64,000 nt of DNA from Microthrixaceae bacterium (GCA_020637215.1 JACJWI010000002.1:310001-374000); one strand, 5' to 3'. Numbered from the stretch's first letter, positions 17,304-26,828 are shown. Program-made: numbers and translations. Notes: generated from the sequence alone by a model not told the origin.

Positions 17304-17957
17304 TCAGGCCGCTTCTCCGTCGTCGGGTGCCGAGTGGAGGTCGATGATCCCCAGTCGCACGGCCGACAGCACGGCGTGGGTCAGGCTCTGGGTGTCGAGC
17401 CGGCGGTAGGTGGCGTTGAGGTGGTTGTGGACCGTCTTCTGCGTGATCCCGAGGGCGCGGGCGGCCTGCTTGGTCGACATCCCGTCGGCGATCATCTGCA
17501 GGATCTCGACCTGGCGGTCCGACAGCAGGTCGTTGCGCGTCGGCTCCGGACCGAGGTGCTCGAGCATGGACGCGGCCAGCCGGGGGCTGAGTGTCTCCTC
17601 GCCCTCCTGGACCCGTCGCAGGGTGTCGAGCACATCGGCGAACGAGGTTCCCTTGGTGAGGTACGCCGCCGCGCCCGCCTGCAGTGCGGCGCGGGTCATG
17701 GCGGGGTCGTCGTGCATGGTCAGCACGACGACCTTGGAGTCGGGAACCTCCTCGCGGATTCGGCGGGCGGCGCCGACCCCGTCGAGCACCGGCATCGACA
17801 GGTCCATCAGCACGATGTCGGGCCGGGTCTCGATCGCCAGGGCGACCGCCTCCTCGCCGTTGTCGGCCTCGCCGACCACGTCCTCTCCGGCGCTCTCGAG
17901 CCCGCGGCGGATGCCGTCGCGCAGGATCTGGTGGTCGTCGGCCAGCAGCACCCTCAC
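17304..17957 (-). CDS. NarL/LuxR-type response regulator
   Basis: The 217-residue protein has a receiver domain (MRVLLADDHQILRDGIRRGL, phosphoacceptor D52 in VLMDLSMPV, conserved VVVLTMHDD and YLTKG) and a C-terminal LuxR helix-turn-helix (LSDRQVEILQMIADGMSTKQ to KTVHNHLNATYRRL). It starts with GTG overlapping the stop of the histidine kinase by four bases, so the pair is one operon and almost certainly one signalling system. The target genes are unknown; the signal is presumably sensed by the kinase GAF or membrane region. Confidence 0.94.
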   Translation of the reverse strand: MRVLLADDHQILRDGIRRGLESAGEDVVGEADNGEEAVALAIETRPDIVLMDLSMPVLDGVGAARRIREEVPDSKVVVLTMHDDPAMTRAALQAGAAAYLTKGTSFADVLDTLRRVQEGEETLSPRLAASMLEHLGPEPTRNDLLSDRQVEILQMIADGMSTKQAARALGITQKTVHNHLNATYRRLDTQSLTHAVLSAVRLGIIDLHSAPDDGEAA

Positions 17958-19840
17958 GATGCCACCTCCCTGTTGGTGTCGATGCTCCGCTCGGAGCGAG
18001 CCGTGCTCCGGCTGTCCGTCGCATGGCTGTCGTTGATGTGGCTGTCGTTGGTGTGGCTGTCGTTCACGCGACGGACCGGGGTGTCGGTCCTGGCCCGGTC
18101 ACGTGGGGGCGTGGGGTTCGGGCCGGCGGTCACCGTCACCGTGGTGCCCCGACCCGGGGTCGAGTCGATGGTGAGACGGGCGCCGACCACGTCGGCCCGT
18201 TCGCGCATGCCGACGAGGCCGTACGCGGAGTCGCGCACGCCCCTGGCGGACTCGAAGCCCCGCCCGTCGTCGGTGACGACCAGCTCGAACTCGCTGCCGC
18301 GCACGTCCCAGATCACGTCCACGTGCTCCGCGTCGGCATGTCGGTCCACGTTCGTGAGGGCTTCCTGAAGGATTCGCAGCAGCTCGTTCTCGACCGGGAC
18401 CGGGGCGCGGTCCTCCGGGTGCACGACGGTGAGGGTGGCGGCGACGTCGGCGCGTTCCGCGAACCGGTTGACCACGTCGAGGGCGATCACCGACAGAGGT
18501 TTGGCGTCGGTCACCCCGGAGCGGAGCTGGCGCAGGGTCTCGCGCAGCTCGTCGAGCGCGGACTGGACGTCGCCCTGGAGTCGCATCAGGTCAGCGGTGG
18601 CGGGGTCGTCCTCGGCCACGATGCGCTCGAGCTCCATAGACACGTAGGTGAGCCACTGGCCGAGGCGGTCATGCAGGTCGCGGGCGATGCGGATCCGCTC
18701 CTCCTGTGCGCCGAGGGTGCGGAGCCGGCCGAACCAGCGGGCGTTGTCGACGGTGAGTGCGAGCACCTCGGCGAGCCCCGACAGCAGCACCGCGTCGTGG
18801 GAGTCGTAGCGGGACTGCGACGGATGCTCCAGGCCGAGGACGCCGATGACCTGGCCCCGGGCGGTCAACCGGACGTACAGGCCGGAACGGCTGGTCCGGA
18901 CGATCGGTCGGAGCGCCTCGGAGCCGGGGTCGAGGTCCCCCTCGCGGATCACGCCGTCGTGGTCGAGGGCTCGACCGAGCGGCGCCGGCAGGTCGGAACG
19001 CGGATAGGCGGGCCGCAGAGCGCACCCGTCGGCGATCTTGGGCACCCACTCCTCGGAGTTGTCGTCGAAGGTCATCAGGCAGATGACCCGGGCGTCGAAG
19101 CTGTCCTGGAGCTGCTGGCGGATCCGCTCCAGGGCTTCGCGCAGCGACAGCGAGTCGGGGAGGGTGCGCGCCACCACGTTGAGCATCTCGAGGAGCTCGT
19201 TGGTCTCCGACAGGTGGTGGACCTCGCCGAGGAGTCCGATGCGACGGCGTTCGGCGTCCTTGATGCGGGACCGGACGTAGCCGGCGACCACGACGGCGAG
19301 GACCAGGGTGACGACAGCGGCGACGTCGCGCTGGTCGGTCACCATGTCGGGGACGGACCGCCCCCCGACCGCGCCGGAGACGGCGACGGAGACCACGGCC
19401 ACGACCAGGGCGACCCCGCCGGTGACGAACCCCCATCCGAGGGCGACGACCGCCACCGCGATCAGCAGGCAGAAGTAGAAGGGGCTGGCCCACTCGCGCC
19501 CCACGCCCATGGCGACACCGAACAGGACGACGTCGATGAAGGGTTCGATACGGCGCAGGGCGTGCGTCGATCCGAGCTGCACCGGCATCACCGTGCGCCA
19601 GGTCGTGACGAACACGCACACGGCGGTGGCGACGACCGCGGCGTAGGACCCTCGGAACGCGGCGGGGGCCGAGAAGACGAGGCCGTAGCCGAGCGCGCAC
19701 CAGCGCAGAACCGCGATCGACGGAGACACCGAGGCGCGCCACGTCGGCGGCAGTCCGAGCAGCCGCGTGGACTCGTCCAGGCCACCGTGGGGGAGGGCGC
19801 GCATGGCGGCGACGGCCTCCGACACGTCCGCGGTCGACAC
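17954..19840 (-). CDS. Membrane GAF-domain sensor histidine kinase (NarX/DegS class)
   Basis: The 628-residue kinase has about five hydrophobic segments between residues 45 and 190, a coiled linker (ERRRIGLLGEVHHLSETNEL) and a GAF domain (about 225-370). A HisKA_3 dimerisation helix follows, with H390 in RDLHDRLGQWL, and a HATPase domain ending GRGFESARGV then YGLVGMRERAD. The C-terminal 40 residues carry a degenerate Asn/Asp/Ser/His/Thr repeat (VNDSHTNDSH), a low-complexity tail. It overlaps the response regulator gene by four bases. The signal is unknown; GAF suggests a small ligand or redox cue. Confidence 0.93.
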   Translation of the reverse strand: MSTADVSEAVAAMRALPHGGLDESTRLLGLPPTWRASVSPSIAVLRWCALGYGLVFSAPAAFRGSYAAVVATAVCVFVTTWRTVMPVQLGSTHALRRIEPFIDVVLFGVAMGVGREWASPFYFCLLIAVAVVALGWGFVTGGVALVVAVVSVAVSGAVGGRSVPDMVTDQRDVAAVVTLVLAVVVAGYVRSRIKDAERRRIGLLGEVHHLSETNELLEMLNVVARTLPDSLSLREALERIRQQLQDSFDARVICLMTFDDNSEEWVPKIADGCALRPAYPRSDLPAPLGRALDHDGVIREGDLDPGSEALRPIVRTSRSGLYVRLTARGQVIGVLGLEHPSQSRYDSHDAVLLSGLAEVLALTVDNARWFGRLRTLGAQEERIRIARDLHDRLGQWLTYVSMELERIVAEDDPATADLMRLQGDVQSALDELRETLRQLRSGVTDAKPLSVIALDVVNRFAERADVAATLTVVHPEDRAPVPVENELLRILQEALTNVDRHADAEHVDVIWDVRGSEFELVVTDDGRGFESARGVRDSAYGLVGMRERADVVGARLTIDSTPGRGTTVTVTAGPNPTPPRDRARTDTPVRRVNDSHTNDSHINDSHATDSRSTARSERSIDTNREVAS

Positions 19841-20039
19841 GGACGGGTGCGTGGGCGCTCCCGCGGTGACCGGACCCGAGGGGGTGATTGCCGGTTCCGT
19901 GCCGTCACCCTATCGACGGCTCCGCGGAATCCGGCGGGACCTCGGGAACCGAATCGCGGGCCGATGCCCGGGCCGGGCCCCCGACGGACGGCCGGGGGGA
20001 TGGGGCCGGACCGGGTGGCGGCTCCTAGTCTCGACGGCC

Positions 20040-21023
20040 GTGGCCGACCCCGACGAGACGACGTCCTATCCCGACCGGACGGTGTCCCCTCCCGAGGAGG
20101 CCGTGACCTTCCCCGGAGCGCGGCGCCCGGACCGACACCGGCGGGTCACGGCGTCCGGCATCGAGCTGCACGTGTGCGAGTGGGGTGACGCTTCGGCCCC
20201 TCCGTTGCTGCTGGCCCACGGCGGCTTCGACTTCACCGGGACCTTCGACGTCTTCGCGCCGATGCTGGCGGACGCCGGGTGGCGGGTGGTGAGCTGGGAC
20301 CAGCGCGGCCACGGCGACTCGGATCGCGCCGCGCTCTACACCTGGGACGCCGACGTCCGGGACGCCGCCGCGGTGCTCGACACGCTCGGGTCGGATCCCC
20401 TGCCGTTCATCGGTCACTCCAAGGGCGGGGCGCTGATGCTGCACCTGGCCAACGCGCTGCCGCACCGGGTGTCGACCATGGTCAACCTCGACGGGCTGCC
20501 GTCGCACCAGGCCATGTCCGACGTCTCCGACACCGAGCGCACCCGTCTGCTGCGCGAGCAGCTCACCGGCTGGCTCGACTTCCGGCGGTCGCTGGTCGGT
20601 CGACAGCGTCGACCGGGGACCATCGACGAGCTGGCCGAACGGCGGGGCCGGATGAACCCGCGGATGACCCACGACTGGTTGCGCTACCTGGTCACCGTGG
20701 GGGCACGTCGCGACGACGACGGATGGCGCTGGAAGATCGACCCGACCATGCGCATGGGCGGGTTCGGGCCGTGGCGGCCGCAGTGGTCGATGCTGCGCCT
20801 GCCCGGCATCGGCGTGCCGTTCCTGGGCGTCCTCGGCCTGGAGCTCGAGGTGATGGGATGGGGGACCACGCCGGCGGATGTGATCCCGAACCTGCCGCCG
20901 GGGGGTCGCCTCGAGGCGTTGGAAGGGGTGGGCCACTTCGTCCACATCGAGCAACCGCGGCTGGTGGCCGACCTGGTGCTCGAGCACCTGACGGCGGGTG
21001 CGCCCGCAGGAGGCTGGTCATGA
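20040..21023 (+). CDS. Alpha/beta hydrolase
   Basis: From GTG 20040 the product has 327 residues; GTG 20103 is an alternative. The fold is clear: ELHVCEWGDASAPPLLLAHG with the oxyanion HG, WDQRGHGDSD, the nucleophile elbow FIGHSKGGALML, and a late EGVGHFVHIEQP histidine. All three catalytic positions are therefore plausible. The lid contains an Arg-rich stretch. The substrate is unknown. Its stop overlaps the start of a second, degenerate hydrolase (ATGA), so they are made together. Confidence 0.87.
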   Translation: MADPDETTSYPDRTVSPPEEAVTFPGARRPDRHRRVTASGIELHVCEWGDASAPPLLLAHGGFDFTGTFDVFAPMLADAGWRVVSWDQRGHGDSDRAALYTWDADVRDAAAVLDTLGSDPLPFIGHSKGGALMLHLANALPHRVSTMVNLDGLPSHQAMSDVSDTERTRLLREQLTGWLDFRRSLVGRQRRPGTIDELAERRGRMNPRMTHDWLRYLVTVGARRDDDGWRWKIDPTMRMGGFGPWRPQWSMLRLPGIGVPFLGVLGLELEVMGWGTTPADVIPNLPPGGRLEALEGVGHFVHIEQPRLVADLVLEHLTAGAPAGGWS

Positions 21024-21706
21024 GCGGCATCCGCACCCTGCGTCACAACCGGATCGACCTGGCCCTGCACGAGCTGCGCGGCACCGATCCCGCCCATCCC
21101 GCCGCCCGGCCCCTGCTGCTGCTGCACGGCCTCGGCGAGCGCACCCCGGACCGGGTACCCACCCTCGTCGAGTGGACCGGGCCCGTGTTCGGACTGGACT
21201 TCACCGGTCACGGGTGCTCGACCGTGCCGACCGGAGGCGGCTACTCCGCCGAGATCCTGGTCGGTGACGTGGACGCGGCGTTGGCCGAGTTGGGTCCGGT
21301 CACCGTGCTGGCCCGCGGCCTGGGCTCCTACATCGCCCTGCTGGCCGCGGCGGCCCGTCCCGAGCTGGTCCGGGGCGCGGTGCTGGCCGACGGCCCGGGC
21401 CTGGTCGGCGGCGGGGTGCACCCGGGCTCGCCGACCGTGCCGTACGTGCCCGAGGAGCGGGTGCCGGCCGGTGAGGCCCCCTCATCACCGGACCCGTTCG
21501 CTCTCGCGGAGCTGGCGCGGGACCCTCGGCCGCCGGACTACGTGCAGACCTTCGTCCGGTTCGTGCTCGAGGGATCGGACCTGGACCTGCCTCTGTGGGT
21601 GGCGGCGGTGGTCCGCCCGGAGTGGCTCGCGGCGGTGGCCGACGAGCCGGGCGTCGGGCAGGGGACCATCGGCGACGGCCTCGCCCACTACGCGTCGGCG
21701 GTCTGA
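21020..21706 (+). CDS. Alpha/beta hydrolase-fold protein lacking the usual nucleophile
   Basis: The 228-residue product starts in an ATGA overlap with the previous gene. It keeps LLLLHGLGERTPD, GLDFTGHGCS and the strand-helix elbow VTVLARGLGSYIALLA, but the elbow reads A-R-G-L-G where active members have G-x-S-x-G, so the serine is glycine. No clear C-terminal catalytic histidine is seen. It may be a non-catalytic partner of the upstream hydrolase, or use a different mechanism. No signal peptide or membrane segment. Confidence 0.8.
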   Translation: MSGIRTLRHNRIDLALHELRGTDPAHPAARPLLLLHGLGERTPDRVPTLVEWTGPVFGLDFTGHGCSTVPTGGGYSAEILVGDVDAALAELGPVTVLARGLGSYIALLAAAARPELVRGAVLADGPGLVGGGVHPGSPTVPYVPEERVPAGEAPSSPDPFALAELARDPRPPDYVQTFVRFVLEGSDLDLPLWVAAVVRPEWLAAVADEPGVGQGTIGDGLAHYASAV

Positions 21707-21776
21707 CCCGGTCCGAACGACGCGGCCGCAGCTCCGCCGCGGTGGATCGCGCTGGGGAGCGCGCGCCGGGGAGCGG

Positions 21777-21995
21777 TCAGTCCATCTGCTCGAGGATCTC
21801 CTCGACGCGGAACCGGGTGCCGTCGATGCGGTCACGACACCACGCCACCAGCGCCCCGGCCCGCTCGACCCGATCGGCGAGCACGTCGACGTCGAGCGCG
21901 TCGGACTCGAGCTCGGCGACGATGGCGTCGAGCTCGGCCATGGCGCCGGCGAATCCCAGCTCCTCGGGGTCGATCGGTGCGGTGGGCTCAGACAT
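21777..21995 (-). CDS. xseB: Exodeoxyribonuclease VII small subunit
   Basis: The 72-residue helical protein contains ELGFAGAMAELDAIVAELES then LDVDVLADRVERAGALV and RVEEILEQ, the standard XseB hairpin that coats the large subunit. It lies directly after xseA, with an 8-base overlap between the large subunit's end and this start. The complex degrades single-stranded DNA from both ends into short oligomers, mostly in repair. Confidence 0.93.
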   Translation of the reverse strand: MSEPTAPIDPEELGFAGAMAELDAIVAELESDALDVDVLADRVERAGALVAWCRDRIDGTRFRVEEILEQMD

Positions 21996-23259
21996 GGGGT
22001 TCTCCTCCCGGATCGGCCCCCTCGGCCCGGACCGTGGGGTCTCTGGCGGCGGGGGTGATGCCGAGCACGCTCGAGGTGACCGTCCCGTCGGCCAGCGTCG
22101 TGATCAGCTCCTGGTTCGTGGCCAGCGCGTCGACGGACCGGACGAGGCTGCCGTCGGCGCCGCGGGTGATCGACCACCCGCGGCGCATCGCCAACGCCGG
22201 GTCCAGCGCAGCGGTGCTCACCGCGATCAGCTCGGTCCGCGCGTCGGCGCGTTCGATCCGTCGGCGGGCTCCGGCGTGGATGCGTCTGACGCGGTGATCG
22301 AGCTCGAGGGCGCTGCGGTCCAGCCGGGCGACGGCGCGGGCACCGGTGCGCTCCCGGATGCGGTCGAGTCGGACCTCGGCGCGGTCGAGACCGCCGTGGG
22401 TTCCGGCGCGAGCGGCGGCCCACCGATCGAGGATCCGTCGCTCGGCGTCGCGCACGGTCCGGACCAGCAGCTGGGCCGCCGCGGTCGGAGTCTTCTGGGC
22501 GGTGTGGGCCACCTCGTCGGCGACGCTCCGGTCGGTCTCGTGACCGATGCCGGTGATGACCGCGACGTCGCTGGTGGCGATGGCCCGGGCGACGGCCTCG
22601 TCGTCGAACGCGATCAGGTCCGTGGTCGCTCCGCCGCCGCGCACCAGCAGCACCACCTCGACGCCGTGGGCGACCGCGGCGCGGATCGCCCGGGTGATCG
22701 AGCCCGGGGCGTCCGCACCCTGGGTGCGGGCGTCGAACACCTGCACGTGGAACCCGATCCCCGAGGACTCGAGCTCGTGGAGGGCATCCGCGTGAGCAGC
22801 GCTGCCGACGCTGGTGACGAGACCGACCCGCAGCGCGACCGACGGGAGGTGCACCTCGGCGTTGGCGCGCAGCAGCCCTTCGCGGGTGAGGGCCGCGATC
22901 AACCGGGCCCGGTCCGCTCCGAGCAGCCCCAGGGTGAACGCCGGGTCGATCCGGTCCATCAGCAGCTGCAGTGACGACCGGGCCGCATACGTGCCCAGCC
23001 GTCCGCCGATGCGGATGCGCAGGCCGTCTGTCATGCGGATCGGGTCACCCTGGGCCTGCAGGAACCGGTTGACCTGCTGGCGCTGGCTGTCGAACAGCGT
23101 CACCGCCAACGACGGGCGCGCCGCCGGGGACCGAGGTGTGCCCGAGTCCGGATCGTCGGGCTCCACCAGGCGGAAGTACACGTGGCCGGCCGCGGAGCGG
23201 GTCAGGTCGACGATCTCGCCCTCGACCCACACCACGTCGCCGAAGACGTGGGCGAGCAC
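21988..23259 (-). CDS. xseA: Exodeoxyribonuclease VII large subunit
   Basis: The recognisable protein includes HVFGDVVWVEGEI (OB-fold), GRLGTYAARSSLQLLMDRI, LTREGLLRANAEVHLP, GLVTSVGSAAHAD, VLLVRGGGATTDLIAFDDE and ITGIGHETDRSVADEVA, the normal XseA order, then a long coiled region. Starting at GTG 23259 gives 423 residues, but the family-typical segment TWSVGALHDAVND precedes it in frame. No ATG, GTG or TTG lies between the stop at 23317-23319 and that segment; only an ATC at 23308-23310 would include it. Either ATC is used or the N-terminus is shortened. It overlaps xseB. Confidence 0.92.
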   Translation of the reverse strand: MLAHVFGDVVWVEGEIVDLTRSAAGHVYFRLVEPDDPDSGTPRSPAARPSLAVTLFDSQRQQVNRFLQAQGDPIRMTDGLRIRIGGRLGTYAARSSLQLLMDRIDPAFTLGLLGADRARLIAALTREGLLRANAEVHLPSVALRVGLVTSVGSAAHADALHELESSGIGFHVQVFDARTQGADAPGSITRAIRAAVAHGVEVVLLVRGGGATTDLIAFDDEAVARAIATSDVAVITGIGHETDRSVADEVAHTAQKTPTAAAQLLVRTVRDAERRILDRWAAARAGTHGGLDRAEVRLDRIRERTGARAVARLDRSALELDHRVRRIHAGARRRIERADARTELIAVSTAALDPALAMRRGWSITRGADGSLVRSVDALATNQELITTLADGTVTSSVLGITPAARDPTVRAEGADPGGEPHV

Positions 23260-23316
23260 GTCGTTGACGGCGTCGTGGAGCGCACCGACGCTCCAGGTGG
23301 CGGTCTCGATGGGAGC

Positions 23317-23781
23317 TCAGTCCTTGCCGTCGGCCGGCTCGTTGCGGATGACGAGCACCGGGATGTGGGAGTGGTGCACGACGTACTCGGAGATCGATCC
23401 GATCACGACGCGCTTGAACCAACCCTTGCCGTGGGAGCCGACCACGATCACGTCGACCCCGGACTCCTCGGCAACGTGCACGATCATCTGACCCGACGCG
23501 CCCTCGACCAGCTTGCGCTCCACGATCGCCGGATCGACGCCCATCGCCTCGATGGTGTCGGCGAGCTCGTCGTCGCCCTCGTCGAGGATGGCGGCGCGGG
23601 CCTGCTCGGCCTCGGAGGGCGACAGCAGGTTCCCCTCGAACCCGCCGGCGCCCGAGTCCTCGGCGACGCTGGTGTCCGCGACGGTGAGCAGGGTCACCTT
23701 GGAGGGGTTGAGCAGGGCGACCGCCCGTCGGGCCGCCTCGATCGAGACATCGGAGCCGTCGGTGGCGATCAGAGCGTGCAC
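23317..23781 (-). CDS. Universal stress protein (UspA family)
   Basis: The 154-residue single-domain protein starts MHALIATDGSDVSIEAARRA and ends with VDVIVVGSHGKGWFKRVVIGSISEYVVHHSHIPVLVIR. The G-x2-G-x9-G-S type motif (GSHGKGWFKRVVIGS) is the ATP-binding signature. It is upstream of xseA on the same strand and only six bases separate its stop from the earliest possible xseA codon, so they are probably cotranscribed. Usp proteins are usually induced by starvation or redox stress; the role here is inferred from family. Confidence 0.93.
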   Translation of the reverse strand: MHALIATDGSDVSIEAARRAVALLNPSKVTLLTVADTSVAEDSGAGGFEGNLLSPSEAEQARAAILDEGDDELADTIEAMGVDPAIVERKLVEGASGQMIVHVAEESGVDVIVVGSHGKGWFKRVVIGSISEYVVHHSHIPVLVIRNEPADGKD

Positions 23782-23833
23782 GGAGCCTCCCCGGGTCCCG
23801 GGCCGGTCCCGGGTCGGACCAACCCTAGAGCCA

Positions 23834-25759
23834 TCACCCGCCCGTTCCGCTCCGAACCGGCCCGGAACCAGCCGGCACGTCCGTCGCGGCGGCGGTGTCG
23901 GGAGTGTCGGGATCGCTGCCGCTGACGAGCACCCGGTAGAGATCCGCGTACAGACCCCCCTGGGCGAGCAGCTCGCGGTGGGTGCCGCGCTGCACGATCC
24001 GGCCGCCGTCGACGACCACGATCAGGTCCGCTCCGACCACGGTCGACAACCGGTGGGCGATGACGACCGCGGTGCGCCCCTCGAGGGCATCGGCCAGAGC
24101 GGCCTGGATGGCGGCCTCGTTCTCGGTGTCGAGCGCCGAGGTCGCCTCGTCGAGCACCACGATCGCCGGGTCCTTGAGGATGAGGCGGGCGATCGCCAAC
24201 CGCTGCTGCTCGCCGCCCGAGAGCCGGTAGCCGCGCTCGCCGACCATCGTGTCGAAGCCGTCGGGCATGGCGTCGACCACGTCGAGCACCCGGGCGGCCC
24301 GACACGCCTCGCGCAGCTGCTCATCGGTGGCGTCGGGCCGCGCGTAGCGCAGGTTCTCGCCCACCGTCGCGTGGAACAGGTGCGGGTCCTGGGACACCAC
24401 CCCGATGGCCCGCCGCACGCTGGCCTGGGTCAGGTCCCGCACGTCGTGGCCGTCGAGGAGCACCGAGCCCTCGGTGGCGTCGTACAGGCGCGGGATCAGC
24501 GACGCGATCGTCGACTTGCCGGCCCCCGACGGGCCGACGAGCGCCACCGTCGTCCCCGCAGCGATGTCGAGGTCGATGTCGTGCAGCACCAGGGGCGGGC
24601 CGTCGGGGTGCTCGGTCTCCACCGCCCCGGTCTCGAGCGAACGGATGGAGCCCTCGTCGGCTCCGGGGTAGCGGAACCAGACGTGCTCGAACCGGATGGA
24701 GCCGGTGGGGTCGGTCAGCTCGGCGGCACCGGGCCGGTCGGCCAACGGGTTGGGCGAGTCGAGCACCTCGAAGACCCGCTCGAACGACACGAACGCGCTC
24801 ATCACGTCGACACGGGCGTTGGTCAGGCTGGTCAGCGGGTCGTAGATCCGGGTGACGAGCGCGGTGAGCGCGACGAGCGTCCCGATGGTGATGTTGCCGT
24901 CGATCACCTGCAGTCCGCCCAGCAGGTACACCGCCGCGGTGCCGATGGCGCCGACCAGCCCCATCATCACCATGAACCACCGCGAGTACATCGCCGAGCG
25001 GATGCCGATGTCGCGGACGGCGACGGCCCGGGTGGCGAACTCGTCGGTCTCGCGGTCGTGGTCTCCGAACAGCTTGACCAGCTGGGCTCCCGACACCCCG
25101 AACCGCTCGGTCATCTGGGCGTTCATGCCGGCGTTGAGCTGCATCGAGTCGCGGGTCATCGACTGGAGTCGGCGTCCGACCCGCTTGGACGGCACCAGGA
25201 ACAACGGCAGCAGCACGACGGCGACCAGCGTGATGCGCCAGTCGAGGGCGATCATCGCCACCAGCGTGAAGCCCAGGGTGATCACGTTGGACACGACAGT
25301 TCCCAGCGTGCCGGTGAGCGCCCGCTGGGCGCCGATCACGTCGTTGTTGAGGCGGCTGACGATCGCGCCGGTCTGGGAGCGGGTGAAGAACTGCAACGGC
25401 ATGCGCTGCACGTGGTCGAACAGGGCCCGACGCAGGTCGTAGATGAGGCCCTCGCCGATGCGGGCCGACCAGAAGCGCTCGAGCAGCGACGCCGCCGCGG
25501 TGAGCGCCGCCGCGACGACCACCACCGCTCCCAGGCCGACGAGCTGGGCCCGGTTCCCGTCGGGGATGGCCGTGTCGATGATGGTGCGGAACAGCAGCGG
25601 CGGCACCAGCGCCAGGCCCGCCCCGGCCGCGATCATGACGACGAACCCGACGAGCTGGGACCGGTAGGGGCGGGCGAAGCGCCCGACTCGGCGCACCAGG
25701 GCGCGATCCAGGGTCCGGCCCGCCACCTGGGTGGGGTCCTGGTGCATCATTCGGAACAT
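23834..25759 (-). CDS. ABC exporter, membrane and ATPase domains fused (homodimer type)
   Basis: The 641-residue protein has an exporter membrane domain with six helices (VGFVVMIAAGAGLALVPPLL onward to residue about 310) and one ATPase domain. Motifs are Walker A GPSGAGKST, Q-loop VSQDPHLF, signature LSGGEQQRLAIARL, Walker B VVLDEATSALD and the H-loop IAHRLST. A canonical site implies a working homodimer, most like lipid or drug exporters. ATG 25759 is preferred; 25795 and 25750 also fit. It is transcribed away from uppP, from a shared upstream region of about 70 bases. Confidence 0.92.
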   Translation of the reverse strand: MFRMMHQDPTQVAGRTLDRALVRRVGRFARPYRSQLVGFVVMIAAGAGLALVPPLLFRTIIDTAIPDGNRAQLVGLGAVVVVAAALTAAASLLERFWSARIGEGLIYDLRRALFDHVQRMPLQFFTRSQTGAIVSRLNNDVIGAQRALTGTLGTVVSNVITLGFTLVAMIALDWRITLVAVVLLPLFLVPSKRVGRRLQSMTRDSMQLNAGMNAQMTERFGVSGAQLVKLFGDHDRETDEFATRAVAVRDIGIRSAMYSRWFMVMMGLVGAIGTAAVYLLGGLQVIDGNITIGTLVALTALVTRIYDPLTSLTNARVDVMSAFVSFERVFEVLDSPNPLADRPGAAELTDPTGSIRFEHVWFRYPGADEGSIRSLETGAVETEHPDGPPLVLHDIDLDIAAGTTVALVGPSGAGKSTIASLIPRLYDATEGSVLLDGHDVRDLTQASVRRAIGVVSQDPHLFHATVGENLRYARPDATDEQLREACRAARVLDVVDAMPDGFDTMVGERGYRLSGGEQQRLAIARLILKDPAIVVLDEATSALDTENEAAIQAALADALEGRTAVVIAHRLSTVVGADLIVVVDGGRIVQRGTHRELLAQGGLYADLYRVLVSGSDPDTPDTAAATDVPAGSGPVRSGTGG

Positions 25760-25829
25760 CGCGGCCGACACGCGCAGGAACCTACAGCGGCGCATCAGGA
25801 GCGCTTCACCAGCGTGCCAAGCTGTCCCG

Positions 25830-26828
25830 ATGCTCGAACGCCCGGAGTCCTTCGCCGTCGTCCGCCGGCGGGTCCTGTCGGCGGTCGCCGTGATCGCCGC
25901 GGTCGTGGTCGTCGTGGCCCGACCGGCGGACGCAGCGGCACTGGTGCGGGCCGCGGCGGACGGGACCGAAGAGCTGCTGTCGTGGTGGCAGGCCGTGATC
26001 CTCGGCGTGGTCGAGGGCGTCACCGAGTACCTGCCGATCTCCTCGACCGGTCACCTACTCGTGACCTCGCGGTTGCTCGGCCTGCCCAGCGAGGAGGGCA
26101 GCGCGGGGCTCGAGGCGGTGAACACGTACGTGATCGCCATCCAGTTCGGGGCGATCCTGGCGGTGGTCGGCCTGTTCTGGCGGCGGTTCCGCTCGATGAT
26201 CCTCGGCCTGTTCGGTCGCGACGACGACGGCCGGCAGCTGCTCGTGGTGCTGGTGATCGCCTTCCTGCCCTCGGCCCTCGTCGGGTTCCTGTTCGACGGG
26301 ATGATCGAGGACGCTCTGTTCGGGCCGTGGCCGGTGGTGATCGCCTGGGTGATCGGTGGCATCGTGATCCTGGTTCTGGAGCGCAGCGGGCGGATCCCCG
26401 ATCGGGGCGAGAAGGCCGAGCCGGGCACCGACCCGCTGATCGACATCACGGTCCGTCAGGCGCTGATCATCGGCGTGGTCCAGTGCCTGGCGCTGTGGCC
26501 GGGAACCAGCCGGTCGCTGACCACGATCCTGGCCGCCCTGCTCGTCGGCGTCGCGGCCCCCGCGGCGGTCGAGTTCAGCTTCCTGCTGGGGTTCGCGACC
26601 CTGAGTGCGGCATCGCTCTACAAGGTCGTCGCCGACGGGGGCACCCTCGTCGAGCAGTTCGGGGTCGTGACCCCGCTGATCGGAGTTCTCGCCGCGTTCG
26701 TGTCCGCGGTGCTGGCGATCAAGTGGCTGGTCTCCTACCTCGAGCGCCACGACCTGACGATCTTCGCCTGGTGGCGCTTCGGCGCCGCGGCGATCACCGC
26801 CGGCCTCCTCCTGGCCGGCACCATCTGA
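25830..26828 (+). CDS. uppP: Undecaprenyl-diphosphatase
   Basis: The 332-residue membrane enzyme releases phosphate from undecaprenyl diphosphate so the carrier can be reused in cell wall synthesis. VEGVTEYLPISSTGHLLV (residues about 62-79) and the second motif WPGTSRSLTTI (about 226-236) match the BacA/UppP family. About eight helices follow. Family members are nearer 270 residues; the extra length is an N-terminal hydrophobic stretch (residues 10-35) ending in ARPADAA, which could be a signal or extra helix. Divergent from the ABC exporter gene. Confidence 0.94.
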   Translation: MLERPESFAVVRRRVLSAVAVIAAVVVVVARPADAAALVRAAADGTEELLSWWQAVILGVVEGVTEYLPISSTGHLLVTSRLLGLPSEEGSAGLEAVNTYVIAIQFGAILAVVGLFWRRFRSMILGLFGRDDDGRQLLVVLVIAFLPSALVGFLFDGMIEDALFGPWPVVIAWVIGGIVILVLERSGRIPDRGEKAEPGTDPLIDITVRQALIIGVVQCLALWPGTSRSLTTILAALLVGVAAPAAVEFSFLLGFATLSAASLYKVVADGGTLVEQFGVVTPLIGVLAAFVSAVLAIKWLVSYLERHDLTIFAWWRFGAAAITAGLLLAGTI

